Assembly (NCBI RefSeq): GCF_900111805.1
Contig: NZ_FOJN01000022.1
Coordinates: 1-52,200, forward strand
Source of the DNA: Rhodococcoides kroppenstedtii
GTDB taxonomy: Bacteria; Actinomycetota; Actinomycetes; Mycobacteriales; Mycobacteriaceae
DNA length: 52,200 nt
Reading direction: 5' to 3'
This document shows, piece after piece, positions 24,873 through 33,445 of this stretch (within the stretch, counting starts at the first letter, position 1; every line of letters starts with the position of its first letter). The translations under genes and the position numbers were made by a program. Under the pieces are notes generated by a model. It was not told the origin of the DNA. It saw only the letters and a list, made by a program, of their open reading frames with translations, and searched no databases.

Positions 24873-25196
24873 GTGCCGTACACGATTGCCGAACCCTGCG
24901 TCGATGTCCTGGACAAGGCCTGCATCGAGGAATGCCCGGTCGACTGCATCTACGAGGGTGGCCGGATGCTCTACATCCAGCCCGACGAGTGCGTGGACTG
25001 CGGCGCCTGCGAGCCCGTGTGCCCCGTCGAGGCCATCTTCTACGAGGACGACGTCCCCGAACAGTGGTCCGCCTACATCGCCGCGAACGTCGACTTCTTC
25101 GACGATCTCGGATCGCCCGGCGGTGCCGCCAAGGTCGGCAAGACCGACTACGACCCGCCCTTCATCAAGTCGCTCCCGCCGATGGGCGAGAGCTGA
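24873..25196 (+). CDS. fdxC: 7Fe ferredoxin FdxC
   Basis: 107 aa, MPYTIAEPCVDVLDKACIEE..., with CIEECPVDC and CVDCGACEPVC motifs for one [3Fe-4S] and one [4Fe-4S] cluster, and the C-terminal extension of actinobacterial 7Fe ferredoxins. Electron carrier in the cytoplasm; partners not encoded nearby except radical-SAM FbiC. The GTG has a good ribosome binding site (AAGGAGAA, 24859-24866). The syntenic gene Rv1177 is annotated fdxC. dapC follows after 2 nt. Confidence 0.95.
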   Translation: MPYTIAEPCVDVLDKACIEECPVDCIYEGGRMLYIQPDECVDCGACEPVCPVEAIFYEDDVPEQWSAYIAANVDFFDDLGSPGGAAKVGKTDYDPPFIKSLPPMGES

Positions 25197-25198
25197 GC

Positions 25199-26338
25199 GT
25201 GACCGAGGCGCCGTCGGCCGAACTCGCGACGCGCGTGTCGCGGCGGCGTGTGTCGGACCGTCTCCCGGTCTTTCCGTGGGACACGATCGCGGAGGCGAAG
25301 ACTACCGCGTCGGCGCACCCGCACGGCATCGTCGACCTCTCCGTCGGCACCCCGGTCGATCCGGTGGCGCCGGTCATCCGGGACGCGCTGGCATCGGTCG
25401 CCGAGCAGGCCGGCTACCCGACGACGGCGGGCACTGCCGCACTCCGGGCCACCGCGACGGCGGCTCTGCAGCGTCGCTACGGCATCGCGGGCGTGGCCGA
25501 CGACGCGGTGCTCCCCGTCATCGGAACGAAAGAGCTCATCGCGTGGCTGCCCACGCTGCTGGCTCTCGGGTCCGACGATCTCGTGGTCGTGCCGGAACTC
25601 GCCTACCCGACGTACGAGGTGGGCGCACGGCTCGCCGGGGCGCGCACGCTGCGTGCCGACGGCCTGACCCGCCTCGGCCCGGAGAACCCGTCCTTGATCT
25701 TCGTGAACTCGCCGTCGAACCCGAGCGGGCGCGTTCTCGGCGCGGCGCACCTGCGCAAGGTGGTCGAGTTCGCGCGCGAGCGCGGCGCGGTGGTGGTGTC
25801 CGACGAGTGCTACCTGGGTCTGTCCTGGGACGCGCCGGCAGTGTCGATCCTCGCCGACGACGTGAGCGGCGGTGATCACACCGGTCTGCTGGCCGTGCAC
25901 TCGCTGTCCAAGACGTCCAACCTCGCCAGCTACCGGGCGGGCTTCGTCGCCGGCGACGGCGCCCTGGTCGCCGAGCTGCTCGCGGTGCGCAAGCACGCGG
26001 GCATGATGGTGCCGCTCCCGGTGCAGGCGGCCATGACGGCCGCCCTGTCCGACGACGAGCACGAGGCCGAACAGCGCGAGCGCTACCGCGCGCGGCGGAC
26101 GGCCCTGGCGGCCGCGCTCACCGCCGCGGGATTCCGCATCGACCACAGCGAGGCCGGCCTGTACCTGTGGGCGACGCGCGGCGAGTCCGGGCGCGCCTCG
26201 GCGTCGTGGTTCGCCGACCGCGGAATCCTGGTCGCCCCCGGTGAGTTCTACGGCCCGGACGGCGAGCAGCACGTGCGTATCGCGCTCACGGCGACGGACG
26301 AGCGGATCGCCGCCGCCGTCGCGCGCCTGACGGTCTGA
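25199..26338 (+). CDS. dapC: N-succinyldiaminopimelate aminotransferase DapC
   Basis: 379 aa, fold-type I PLP aminotransferase. Seen: TTAGTAALRATATAALQRRYG, a PSNPSGR motif for the PLP/substrate region, SDECYLGLSWD and the PLP-binding SLSKTSNLASYRAGF with Lys238. Substrate assigned from synteny (Rv1178 lies after fdxC) and from the succinylase-branch genes dapD and dapE 9-10 kb downstream; it would convert N-succinyl-2-amino-6-ketopimelate to N-succinyl-LL-diaminopimelate with glutamate as donor. Confidence 0.88.
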   Translation: MTEAPSAELATRVSRRRVSDRLPVFPWDTIAEAKTTASAHPHGIVDLSVGTPVDPVAPVIRDALASVAEQAGYPTTAGTAALRATATAALQRRYGIAGVADDAVLPVIGTKELIAWLPTLLALGSDDLVVVPELAYPTYEVGARLAGARTLRADGLTRLGPENPSLIFVNSPSNPSGRVLGAAHLRKVVEFARERGAVVVSDECYLGLSWDAPAVSILADDVSGGDHTGLLAVHSLSKTSNLASYRAGFVAGDGALVAELLAVRKHAGMMVPLPVQAAMTAALSDDEHEAEQRERYRARRTALAAALTAAGFRIDHSEAGLYLWATRGESGRASASWFADRGILVAPGEFYGPDGEQHVRIALTATDERIAAAVARLTV

Positions 26339-26346
26339 GGCGGCCC

Positions 26347-26886
26347 GTGGGCGCCCTCGACCGCGTGCAGGAGGACCTCGCCCGCGGTGAACCGTGGAAC
26401 GCGCGCAAGCGTCTGGGGGCGGTGCTCGAACGGGAGCCGGCCTCGCAACCCGCGCTGGACCTCCTCGCTTTCGCCTGTCTGGCGATGGACGACGTGGCCG
26501 GCGCCGGCGCGGCGTGGTTCCTCACCGACCGCGACGAGTCCGATCCCGTCGTGCGGGACGCCCTGGCCGCGTTCGCCGCGTCGTCCGACCGATCGGTGGT
26601 GCTGGCGCGGCGTCTGCCGATGAACGCGCCCTCCCGCGCGTACCCACCGCGGGCGCGGGAACGTCTGGCACTGCTCGAATCCCGCATCCGCGCGGCGGGG
26701 GACGACTGGGAGCCGCCGGGCGAGGTGCACTACGTCGCCCAGGACGGCGTCGACGTCGAGGCGTTCGACGAATGGACCGAGCCGACGGTCCGGGATCGGT
26801 CCGGCGTGAAACTGGTCGCCGCCGTGCTGGTCCTCGCCATGCTGGGTGGCGTGACCCTTGCGACGCTGCTCACGGTGCTGTTCTGA
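26347..26886 (+). CDS. DUF6584-like protein with C-terminal membrane anchor
   Basis: 179 aa. The N-terminal 70 residues form TPR-like helices (LARGEPWNARKRLGAVLEREPASQPALDLLAFACLAMDDVAGAGAAWFLT), followed by a linker (WEPPGEVHYVAQDGVDVEAFDEW) and one C-terminal helix (LVAAVLVLAMLGGVTLATLLTVLF). It looks like a tail-anchored cytoplasmic protein. DUF6584 is my best recollection of the family; function unknown. GTG start 8 nt after dapC. Confidence 0.7.
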   Translation: MGALDRVQEDLARGEPWNARKRLGAVLEREPASQPALDLLAFACLAMDDVAGAGAAWFLTDRDESDPVVRDALAAFAASSDRSVVLARRLPMNAPSRAYPPRARERLALLESRIRAAGDDWEPPGEVHYVAQDGVDVEAFDEWTEPTVRDRSGVKLVAAVLVLAMLGGVTLATLLTVLF

Positions 26887-26952
26887 CCGTCACCGACCGG
26901 CCCGCTGTGTCGGACGGCGGTCGTGTCGGTGGCCGGTGGTACTGATGGAGTC

Positions 26953-27186
26953 ATGGATCAGGTCACGATCGACTCCGTGCCGCACGACCCCGCGTGCCTC
27001 GACTGCGCCGGGTCGCTGGATCACTGCCACGGAACCCTCGTCGTTCACAGCGACTTCACCGTCGAGTGCACCGAGGCGGGCTGTGTGCTCGCGCATCGGG
27101 AGCGTCACGCGTTGGTGGTCGACTGCGTCGCGGTCGCGGGTGGGTGTTCGTGCGAGGTCTCCGTGGCCGTCTCGCAGGCGTCGTGA
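26953..27186 (+). CDS. Cys/His-rich small protein upstream of fadD36
   Basis: 77 aa with eight Cys (15, 18, 25, 39, 44, 58, 65, 67) and six His (11, 24, 26, 32, 48, 52), starting MDQVTIDSVPHDPACLDC. The CLDC...HCH...C...C pattern suggests a zinc-binding fold; no known family comes to mind. The stop is followed after a single base by the GTG of the acyl-CoA ligase, so translation is probably coupled. The ATG at 26953 is used; a GTG upstream in frame would extend into the intergenic region. Confidence 0.65.
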   Translation: MDQVTIDSVPHDPACLDCAGSLDHCHGTLVVHSDFTVECTEAGCVLAHRERHALVVDCVAVAGGCSCEVSVAVSQAS

Positions 27187-27187
27187 C

Positions 27188-28594
27188 GTGCTGCTCCGAT
27201 CGCTGAACCCCTACCTGGTCGCGCGCGGTGACGACGTCGAGGACGCCGTCACGGTGGGGGACACCGTCCTCTCGCGCAGTGACCTGATCGGCGCGGCCAC
27301 GTCGGTGGCCGAGCGTATCGCCAACGTCGACCGGGTCGCCGTGTGGGCCGAGCCCACGGCGCGCACGGTGGTCGCCGTGGTCGGCGCGCTGATCGCGGGT
27401 GTCGCGGTGGTGCCGGTGGCGCCGGATTCCGGTCCCGCCGAACTCGATCACGTGCTGGCCGATTCCGGCGCACGGGCCTGGCTGGGTGTGGCGCCGGAGC
27501 ACGCCGGCGGACTGCCGACGGTTCCGGTGCGCATGCACGCACGGTCGTGGCACAGCTATCCCGAGCCCGCAGGGGAGAGCACTGCGCTGGTCCTCTACAC
27601 CTCCGGCACCACCGGGCCGCCGAAAGGTGTTCTACTGAGCCGAGACGCGGTGGCCCGGGGGCTGGACGCCTTGGCCGAGGCGTGGGCGTGGACGCCGAAC
27701 GACACCGTCGTACACGGACTTCCGCTCTATCACGTGCACGGACTGGTGCTCGGCATCCTCGGCTCGCTGCGCATCGGCAGCCGTGTGGTGCACACCGTGA
27801 AGCCCACCCCCGAGCGCTACGCGGCGACGCGCGGCACGGTGTACTTCGGTGTCCCCACGGTGTGGTCGCGGATCGCGGCGGACGAGGAGTCGGCGCGCGC
27901 GCTGAGCCGTGCACGGCTGCTCGTGTCCGGTAGTGCGCCTCTTCCGGTCCCGGTGTTCGAGAAGCTCGCCGCATTCACCGGCATCGCGCCGATCGAGCGG
28001 TACGGCATGAGCGAGACGCTGATCACCGTCAGCACCCGCGCGGACGGCGAACGGCGGCCCGGCTGGGTCGGACTTCCGTTGCGCGGCATCGAGACCCGCC
28101 TGCGCGCCGAGGACGGGTCCGACGTTCCGCACGACGGCGAGTCCATCGGTTCGTTGCAGCTGCGCGGGCGCTTCTTCGACGGTTATCTCGGCAGGCCCGA
28201 GGCCACGGCCGCGACGTGGACCGACGACGGCTGGTTCGTCACCGGCGACGTGGCCGCGATCGACGCGGAGGGGTTCCACCGCATCGTCGGACGCGAGTCG
28301 ACCGACCTGATCAAGACCGGTGGCTACCGGGTGGGTGCGGGCGAGGTGGAGACCGCGATTCTCGGCGTGCCGGGCGTCGGTGAGGTGGCCGTGGTGGGTC
28401 TGCCGGACGACGACCTCGGGCAGCGCATCGTCGCGTTCGTCGTCCCGGAGAGCGATGTCGACGTCGCCCCGGACGCGGTGATCGACCATGTGGCGCAGCA
28501 ACTCTCGGCGCACAAGCGTCCGCGTGAGGTCCGGTTCGTGGAGTCGTTGCCGCGCAACGCCATGGGAAAAGTGCGCAAGGCACTGCTGGAGTAG
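27188..28594 (+). CDS. fadD36: Acyl-CoA synthetase, FadD36/MatB type
   Basis: 468 aa, short for an ANL enzyme and typical of the FadD36/malonyl-CoA synthetase branch. ATP motif YTSGTTGPPKG (about residue 136), GMSE core, FVTGDVAAID hinge region, KTGGYRVGAGEVE and the catalytic C-terminal Lys in PRNAMGKVRK are all present. The reaction is acid + ATP + CoA to acyl-CoA via acyl-AMP; a small dicarboxylate such as malonate is possible. Counterpart Rv1193 lies in the same syntenic segment. Its TAG stop is the start of TAGCGT before the next gene. Confidence 0.82.
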   Translation: MLLRSLNPYLVARGDDVEDAVTVGDTVLSRSDLIGAATSVAERIANVDRVAVWAEPTARTVVAVVGALIAGVAVVPVAPDSGPAELDHVLADSGARAWLGVAPEHAGGLPTVPVRMHARSWHSYPEPAGESTALVLYTSGTTGPPKGVLLSRDAVARGLDALAEAWAWTPNDTVVHGLPLYHVHGLVLGILGSLRIGSRVVHTVKPTPERYAATRGTVYFGVPTVWSRIAADEESARALSRARLLVSGSAPLPVPVFEKLAAFTGIAPIERYGMSETLITVSTRADGERRPGWVGLPLRGIETRLRAEDGSDVPHDGESIGSLQLRGRFFDGYLGRPEATAATWTDDGWFVTGDVAAIDAEGFHRIVGRESTDLIKTGGYRVGAGEVETAILGVPGVGEVAVVGLPDDDLGQRIVAFVVPESDVDVAPDAVIDHVAQQLSAHKRPREVRFVESLPRNAMGKVRKALLE

Positions 28595-28597
28595 CGT
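28592..28597 (+). promoter_or_regulatory. Putative -10 (TAGCGT) sharing the fadD36 stop
   Basis: The TAG stop begins TAGCGT, 8 nt before the ATG at 28606; no ribosome binding site is present. Confidence 0.4.
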
Positions 28598-28605
28598 CGG
28601 TGGCC

Positions 28606-29631
28606 ATGACCACCTCCACACGCATCGTCCTGGCCTCCCGCCCCGCCGGAGCTCCGACCGCCGAGAACTTCCGCACCGAGACCGCCGACCTCCCGGAGGT
28701 CGGTGACGGTCAGGTGCTGCTGAGGGTTCTCTACCTCTCGCTCGACCCCTACATGCGAGGGCGGATGAGCGACGCGGAGTCCTACGCCGAGCCCGTCGCG
28801 TTGGACGACGTGATGTGCGGCGGCACCGTCGCGGAGGTCGTCGAATCCCGCAGCGACGCACTGCCGGTCGGCTCGGTCGTGTTGTCCTACTCGGGCTGGC
28901 AGACCCACGAGGTGGTCGACGCCGCGTCGGTGCGTCGTCTCGATCCCGAGCGCGCGCCGATCTCCACGGCCCTCGGTGTGCTCGGCATGCCGGGGTTCAC
29001 CGCCTACGCGGGCATGACCGTGATCGGGCAGCCGAAGGAGGGGGAGACCGTGGTGGTCGCGGCGGCCAGTGGGCCGGTCGGCTCCGCGGTCGGACAGTTC
29101 GCGACGATCAAGGGCGCCCGCGCGGTGGGCATCGCAGGCGGCCCGGAGAAGTGCGCGTACCTGATCGACGAGCTCGGCTTCGACGCCGCGGTCGATCACC
29201 GTGCCGACGACTTCCGGGAGCAGCTCGCGGCGGCGACACCGGACGGCATCGACGTGTACTTCGAGAACGTGGGCGGCGCGGTCGCGCGTGCCGTGCTGCC
29301 GCGACTCAACACCTACGCCCGGGTCCCGGTGTGCGGCCTGATCGCCCAGTACAACGACACGCAGGCCCCCGAGGGGCCGGACCGGCTGCCGGGCTTCTTC
29401 ACCCGCGTGCTCACCAAGAGCCTGACCGTGCGCGGCTTCATCCAGAACGAGTTCGTCCGCGATCACTACAAGAACTTCCAGCGCGAGGTGTCGGAGTGGG
29501 TTGCCGACGGTCGCTTCCGCTACCGGGAGGACGTGGTGGAGGGGCTCGAGAACGCCCCCGACGCGTTCTTCGGACTGCTCGAGGGCCGCAACTTCGGCAA
29601 GCTCGTGGTGAAGGTCGCCGACCGCGATTAG
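28606..29631 (+). CDS. NADP-dependent MDR oxidoreductase (alkenal/curcumin reductase type)
   Basis: 341 aa (ATG 28606; GTG 28600 would add two residues). Medium-chain reductase of the leukotriene-B4 dehydrogenase/CurA subgroup: SLDPYMRGRM near the start, GMPGFTAYAGM, the cofactor loop AAASGPVGSAVGQFA, GIDVYFENVGG and GLIAQYN. Zinc ligands are absent as expected. Reduces C=C bonds of enones with NADPH; substrate unknown. Its TAG stop forms the next promoter element. Confidence 0.9.
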   Translation: MTTSTRIVLASRPAGAPTAENFRTETADLPEVGDGQVLLRVLYLSLDPYMRGRMSDAESYAEPVALDDVMCGGTVAEVVESRSDALPVGSVVLSYSGWQTHEVVDAASVRRLDPERAPISTALGVLGMPGFTAYAGMTVIGQPKEGETVVVAAASGPVGSAVGQFATIKGARAVGIAGGPEKCAYLIDELGFDAAVDHRADDFREQLAAATPDGIDVYFENVGGAVARAVLPRLNTYARVPVCGLIAQYNDTQAPEGPDRLPGFFTRVLTKSLTVRGFIQNEFVRDHYKNFQREVSEWVADGRFRYREDVVEGLENAPDAFFGLLEGRNFGKLVVKVADRD

Positions 29632-29634
29632 AGT
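29629..29634 (+). promoter_or_regulatory. Putative -10 (TAGAGT) sharing the reductase stop
   Basis: TAGAGT, 6 nt (ACACGT), GTG at 29641. The TAG is the stop codon of the reductase. Confidence 0.5.
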
Positions 29635-29640
29635 ACACGT

Positions 29641-30825
29641 GTGCACTCGAACCGCCCGCGCGCCCGCCGCCGCAACGAGGTGGCCGGCGCGGCGACCGTC
29701 CTGGCCTCGGCCGTCGACATCCTGTCCCGGCCGGTCCAGGGCACCCATCGCGCGGTGAACGACGTCGTGTTCGGGGTGCTGGGCCGGCCCGCCGCCCCGA
29801 TCCGCACGCTGAACGACGGCATCGCCGACGCCGTGTACGCCGCGGTGCGGGGTGGCAGTGCCGCGGTCGCGAAGGCGGTGGCCGTCGGGTCCGAGCTGCT
29901 GCCGGACGAGACCGTCTCGCACGCGGTGACGTCGTCGGCGGCCGGATCGGTGGTGGTGGGCGCGGTGAACGGGCTGCTCGGCGACCGGTTGGTCGCGGAG
30001 GCGAACGACCTCGCCGTCGAGCTGGGGCCGCACCACCAACGTCGCGTCGTCGCGAACGAGACGGCGGAGCTCACGACGGCGTTCCCGTTCGCGACCGGGC
30101 ACCTCGCGGTGCTCGTCCACGGTCTCGGCGAGACCGAACAGGCGTGGTACTACCGGCACGACGGTCGCGGCAGCTACGGCGAGACGTTGGCCGCCCACGG
30201 CATCTCGGCGGTATGCCTGCGGTACAACACCGGAACCGGCATCGTCGACAACGGCGCGGCGCTGGCCGATCTGCTCGACCGCGTCGTCACGGCGTGGCCT
30301 GTTCCGGTGGAGCGCATCGACCTGGTCGGGCACTCCATGGGCGGTCTGGTGCTGCGCCGCGCCTGCGGTGTCGAGGCGAGCCGGGCCACCTGGTTACCGC
30401 TGGTGCACACGGCCTGTTACCTGGGCACGCCGCACGAGGGCGCCCCGCTGGCCAGCGGCGTGTACCACCTGTCGCGCGCGTTGCGGCGGGTGAAGCAGAC
30501 CGCCGTGTGGTCCGACCTGCTGGACGTGCGTAGCCGGGGCGTGGACGACCTCCGGCTCGCCACCGACGTTCCGCTGGCCCCGGGGATCCGACACGTCGCC
30601 GTGCAGGCGACGCTGGCCGAGGATCCGCACGCCTGGTGGGCCGACGCCGTCGGGGACGGGCTGGTGACCCTGCGCAGCGCGCGTGGTCCGGTGTCCGAGG
30701 TCTACACCCTGCCCGGCACGGGCCACCTCGCCCTGCTGTCCGACCCGCGGGTGTCCCGCGTGCTCGTCGACCTCATGACCGACGCCTCTCCGCGACGGAT
30801 CGGTCAGGTCGCCGCCGGCGCCTGA
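29641..30825 (+). CDS. Alpha/beta hydrolase with GHSMGG lipase elbow
   Basis: 394 aa. A 130-residue N-terminal region with Ala/Val-rich helices (VDILSRPVQGTHRAVNDVVFGVLGRP) precedes the hydrolase domain: LAVLVHGLGETEQAW (oxyanion-hole strand), GHSMGGLVLRRA (nucleophile Ser), YLGTPHEG and LPGTGHLALL (candidate His). It resembles PGAP1/EstA-type serine esterases of actinobacteria; the N-terminal part may lie on a membrane. No signal peptide. The 3' end overlaps the convergent crotonase gene by 22 nt. Confidence 0.82.
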   Translation: MHSNRPRARRRNEVAGAATVLASAVDILSRPVQGTHRAVNDVVFGVLGRPAAPIRTLNDGIADAVYAAVRGGSAAVAKAVAVGSELLPDETVSHAVTSSAAGSVVVGAVNGLLGDRLVAEANDLAVELGPHHQRRVVANETAELTTAFPFATGHLAVLVHGLGETEQAWYYRHDGRGSYGETLAAHGISAVCLRYNTGTGIVDNGAALADLLDRVVTAWPVPVERIDLVGHSMGGLVLRRACGVEASRATWLPLVHTACYLGTPHEGAPLASGVYHLSRALRRVKQTAVWSDLLDVRSRGVDDLRLATDVPLAPGIRHVAVQATLAEDPHAWWADAVGDGLVTLRSARGPVSEVYTLPGTGHLALLSDPRVSRVLVDLMTDASPRRIGQVAAGA

Positions 30826-31811
30826 GGCTTGGCGTCGCCGAACGGCTCGTCACGTTCGCGGACGGCCTCACGGAACCCGACCGTCGCCGCGCGGGTCTGA
30901 AAGGCGTACCCCTCCCGGGTGTGCCGGGAGATGCCGTCGAACACCGTCGAGATCATGGTGGATGTCGCCACCCCCGACGCGAGCAACGCGCTGTTCAGGG
31001 CGAGCTTGACCATCATCAGCTGGTTGATGGGCATCTGCGCGATGCGCTCGACGAACTTCTCGGTCCGCGCGTCGAGTTCGTCTGCCGGGTGCGATTCGAC
31101 GGCGAGGCCCCATTCCACGGCCTGCCGCCCGGTCAGGCAGTCACCCGTGAGCAGCAGTCGCTTGGCGCGCTGGTCGCCGAGGCGGTGCGCCCACATGCCC
31201 GCGGCCGGAATGCCCCACACGCGCGTCGGGGGATAGCCGATCCGGGCGTCGTCGGCGCACACGATCTGGTCCGCGTAGAGGGCGATGTCGGTGCCGCCGG
31301 CGATCGCGAAACCGTGCACCTTGGCGACGACGGGCTTGGTGGCGTGCAGCAGACTCGCGAAGCCGCGGTTGAAGCGGCTCATCATGGCGTAGTCGAGCAT
31401 CGGGTCCCACGTCCGCGACGGGTCGTGGTTGCGTGCCTGGACGGTCGCATCGAGGGCGGTGCCCTCCGCACCGGACCCGTCCGTACCGTCGGCCGGACGC
31501 GCGCCGTTCTCGGCGTAGATCGACAGGTCGTACCCACCGCAGAATCCCTTGCCGCGGCCGGACAGCAGGATCACGTGGACCCGAGGATCGAGGTCGGCGC
31601 GCTCGACGGCGTGCGCGAGGTCCAGCGGCGTGTCGGCGGTGATGGCGTTGCCGCGCTCGGGCCGGTCGAAAGTGATCCGCGCGATGCGGCCGGTGACCTC
31701 GTAGGTCAGGGTCGCGTAACGGTGGTCGTCCGCCGGCGAGGTGCGCTCGGCGAACGCGCTGCCCGCACCCTCGTCCCACCCGTCCCGCCAGGCGGCCGGG
31801 CGCTCGCTCAC
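30804..31811 (-). CDS. Crotonase/enoyl-CoA hydratase family protein
   Basis: 335 aa, longer than the usual 260. A 30-residue lead (VSERPAAWRDGWDEG...) precedes ATLTYEVTGRIARITFDRPERGNAI; the oxyanion-hole strands are GRGKGFCGGYDLS and VHGFAIAGGTDIALY. An insert DATVQARNHDPSRTWDPMLDYAMMSRF lies between. The ...YPPTRVWGIPA segment replaces the usual catalytic Glu region, so hydratase chemistry is not assured. GTG overlaps the stop of the acyl-CoA dehydrogenase (GTGA). The dehydrogenase-crotonase pair recalls Rv0672-Rv0673 (fadE8-echA4). Confidence 0.88.
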   Translation of the reverse strand: MSERPAAWRDGWDEGAGSAFAERTSPADDHRYATLTYEVTGRIARITFDRPERGNAITADTPLDLAHAVERADLDPRVHVILLSGRGKGFCGGYDLSIYAENGARPADGTDGSGAEGTALDATVQARNHDPSRTWDPMLDYAMMSRFNRGFASLLHATKPVVAKVHGFAIAGGTDIALYADQIVCADDARIGYPPTRVWGIPAAGMWAHRLGDQRAKRLLLTGDCLTGRQAVEWGLAVESHPADELDARTEKFVERIAQMPINQLMMVKLALNSALLASGVATSTMISTVFDGISRHTREGYAFQTRAATVGFREAVRERDEPFGDAKPQAPAAT

Positions 31812-33445
31812 GCGCCCACCTTCGGGGTGTTGCGCTCGATGATCGCGGCGGTGTCGACCCCGGTGGGCAGGGTGCCGAAGACGGTGCCCCAGTCGCCGCC
31901 GAGCCGGGTGGCGGTGAACGCGTCCGCCACCGCGGGATGGCCGTGCCGCACCAGCAACGACCCCTGCAGGGTCAGCGCGAGATCGCCCACGACGCGCCGT
32001 GCGCGGTGTTCGAGCGAGGCGACGTCGGTGAACGCCGACTTGACCCGGCGCACCGCCGCGTCGAGGGCGTCGTCGGCGCCGGCCGCGCTGTCGAGCTCGT
32101 CGAACAGCACGGTCAGGGTCTCCGGTTGACGGGCCACCGCGCGCAGCGTGTCCAGCGCGGCGACGTTGCCGGAGCCCTCCCAGATGGAGAGCAACGGTGC
32201 TTCCCGGTACAGCTTGGGCATGCCCGACTCCTCGGCATACCCGTTGCCGCCCAGGCATTCCAACGCTTCGGCCGCGTGCGCCGGGCCGCGCTTGCACACG
32301 TAGTACTTGCTCACCGCCAGCCCGATCCGGCGGAGCGGCGCGGCACGCTCGTCACCCGCCGCGGCCCGGTCGGTGAGTGCCGCGAGCCACAGGGCCACCG
32401 TCGTCGAGGCCTCGGCCTCCACGGCGAGGTCCGCGAGCACGTTGCGCATCGCCGGCTGGTCCACCAACTGCTTGCCGAACGCGGCCCGGTGCGTCGCGTG
32501 GTGGATCGCCCGCGCCGTGGCGTCGCGCATCCCCGTCGCGCTGCCCAGCGTGCAGTCCAGTCGGGTCATGTTGACCATATCGATGATGGTCCGCACGCCG
32601 CGGCCTTCCTCGCCGACCAACCACGCCGTGGCGCCGTCGTACTCGACTTCGCTCGAGGCGTTGGAGTGGTTGCCCAGCTTGTCCTTCAGGCGCTGAATGG
32701 CCATGGCGTTGCGGGTGCCGTCCGGCAGAATCCGCGGCAGCAGAAAGCAGGACAACCCGCTCTCGCTCTGGGCGAGGACGAGCAGGATGTCCGACATCGG
32801 GGCCGAGGTGAACCACTTGTGGCCGGTCAGCGACCACGTGCCGTCCGGCCGCGGCACGGCCGTGGTGGTGTTGGCCCGCACGTCGGAGCCGCCCTGCTTC
32901 TCCGTCATCGACATGCCCGCGATCAGCCCGCCCTTTTCCAGCGGCGGCCGGAACGACGGGTCGTAGACCCGCGTGGTGAGCAGGGGCTCGTACTGCGCGG
33001 CGAGGTCCGGGTTCGCGCGCAGCGCCGGCACCACGGCGTAGGTCATCGAGATCGGACAGCCGTGCCCGGCGTCGACGACGCTCCACACGCTCGACGTCGC
33101 GGCGCGGACGAGGTGCGCGTGCGGCGACTCCTCGGCCCACGGTGCGCCGTGCAGGCCGAGATCGACTGCCGTGCGCATCAATTCGTGGTAGGCGGGGTCG
33201 TAGATCACCTCGTCGACGCGGTTGCCGTAGCGATCGTGGGTGTGCAGGACCGGCGGATGGGCCTCGGCCAGCTCACCCCACCGCTGCGCGCGGGCGCTTC
33301 CGGCCAGTCGGCCCACTCGGTGCAACTCCGCCTCGGCGTCGCCCGCCCCCTCGCGGTGGAGCGCCTCGAGCAGCACGGGCTGATCCGCGACGTCGTACTC
33401 GATCAACGGCGGGACCTGGTTGGTGACGGTGTGGGTGGGGGTCAT
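31808..33445 (-). CDS. AidB/FadE8-like acyl-CoA dehydrogenase
   Basis: 545 aa, the long AidB-type form. Distinctive: THTVTNQVPPLIEYDV at the start, GHGCPISMTYAVVPALR, GMSMTEKQGGSDVRANTT (FAD-binding), LTGHKWFTSAPMSD, RLKDKLGNHSNASSEVEYDGA and ALECLGGNGYAEESGMPKLYREAP with IWEGSGNV. It is probably a flavoprotein acting in fatty-acid or side-chain degradation; AidB-type members can also bind DNA. The ATG at 33445 has GGAGC 6 nt upstream and overlaps the tetR stop (ATGA). Confidence 0.9.
   Translation of the reverse strand: MTPTHTVTNQVPPLIEYDVADQPVLLEALHREGAGDAEAELHRVGRLAGSARAQRWGELAEAHPPVLHTHDRYGNRVDEVIYDPAYHELMRTAVDLGLHGAPWAEESPHAHLVRAATSSVWSVVDAGHGCPISMTYAVVPALRANPDLAAQYEPLLTTRVYDPSFRPPLEKGGLIAGMSMTEKQGGSDVRANTTTAVPRPDGTWSLTGHKWFTSAPMSDILLVLAQSESGLSCFLLPRILPDGTRNAMAIQRLKDKLGNHSNASSEVEYDGATAWLVGEEGRGVRTIIDMVNMTRLDCTLGSATGMRDATARAIHHATHRAAFGKQLVDQPAMRNVLADLAVEAEASTTVALWLAALTDRAAAGDERAAPLRRIGLAVSKYYVCKRGPAHAAEALECLGGNGYAEESGMPKLYREAPLLSIWEGSGNVAALDTLRAVARQPETLTVLFDELDSAAGADDALDAAVRRVKSAFTDVASLEHRARRVVGDLALTLQGSLLVRHGHPAVADAFTATRLGGDWGTVFGTLPTGVDTAAIIERNTPKVGA

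Noticed and set aside
26881..26940. Inverted repeat CACCGAC / GTCGGTG as terminator
   Set aside because: Long loop and competing pairings (ACCGGCC/GGCCGGT); not convincing enough to list.
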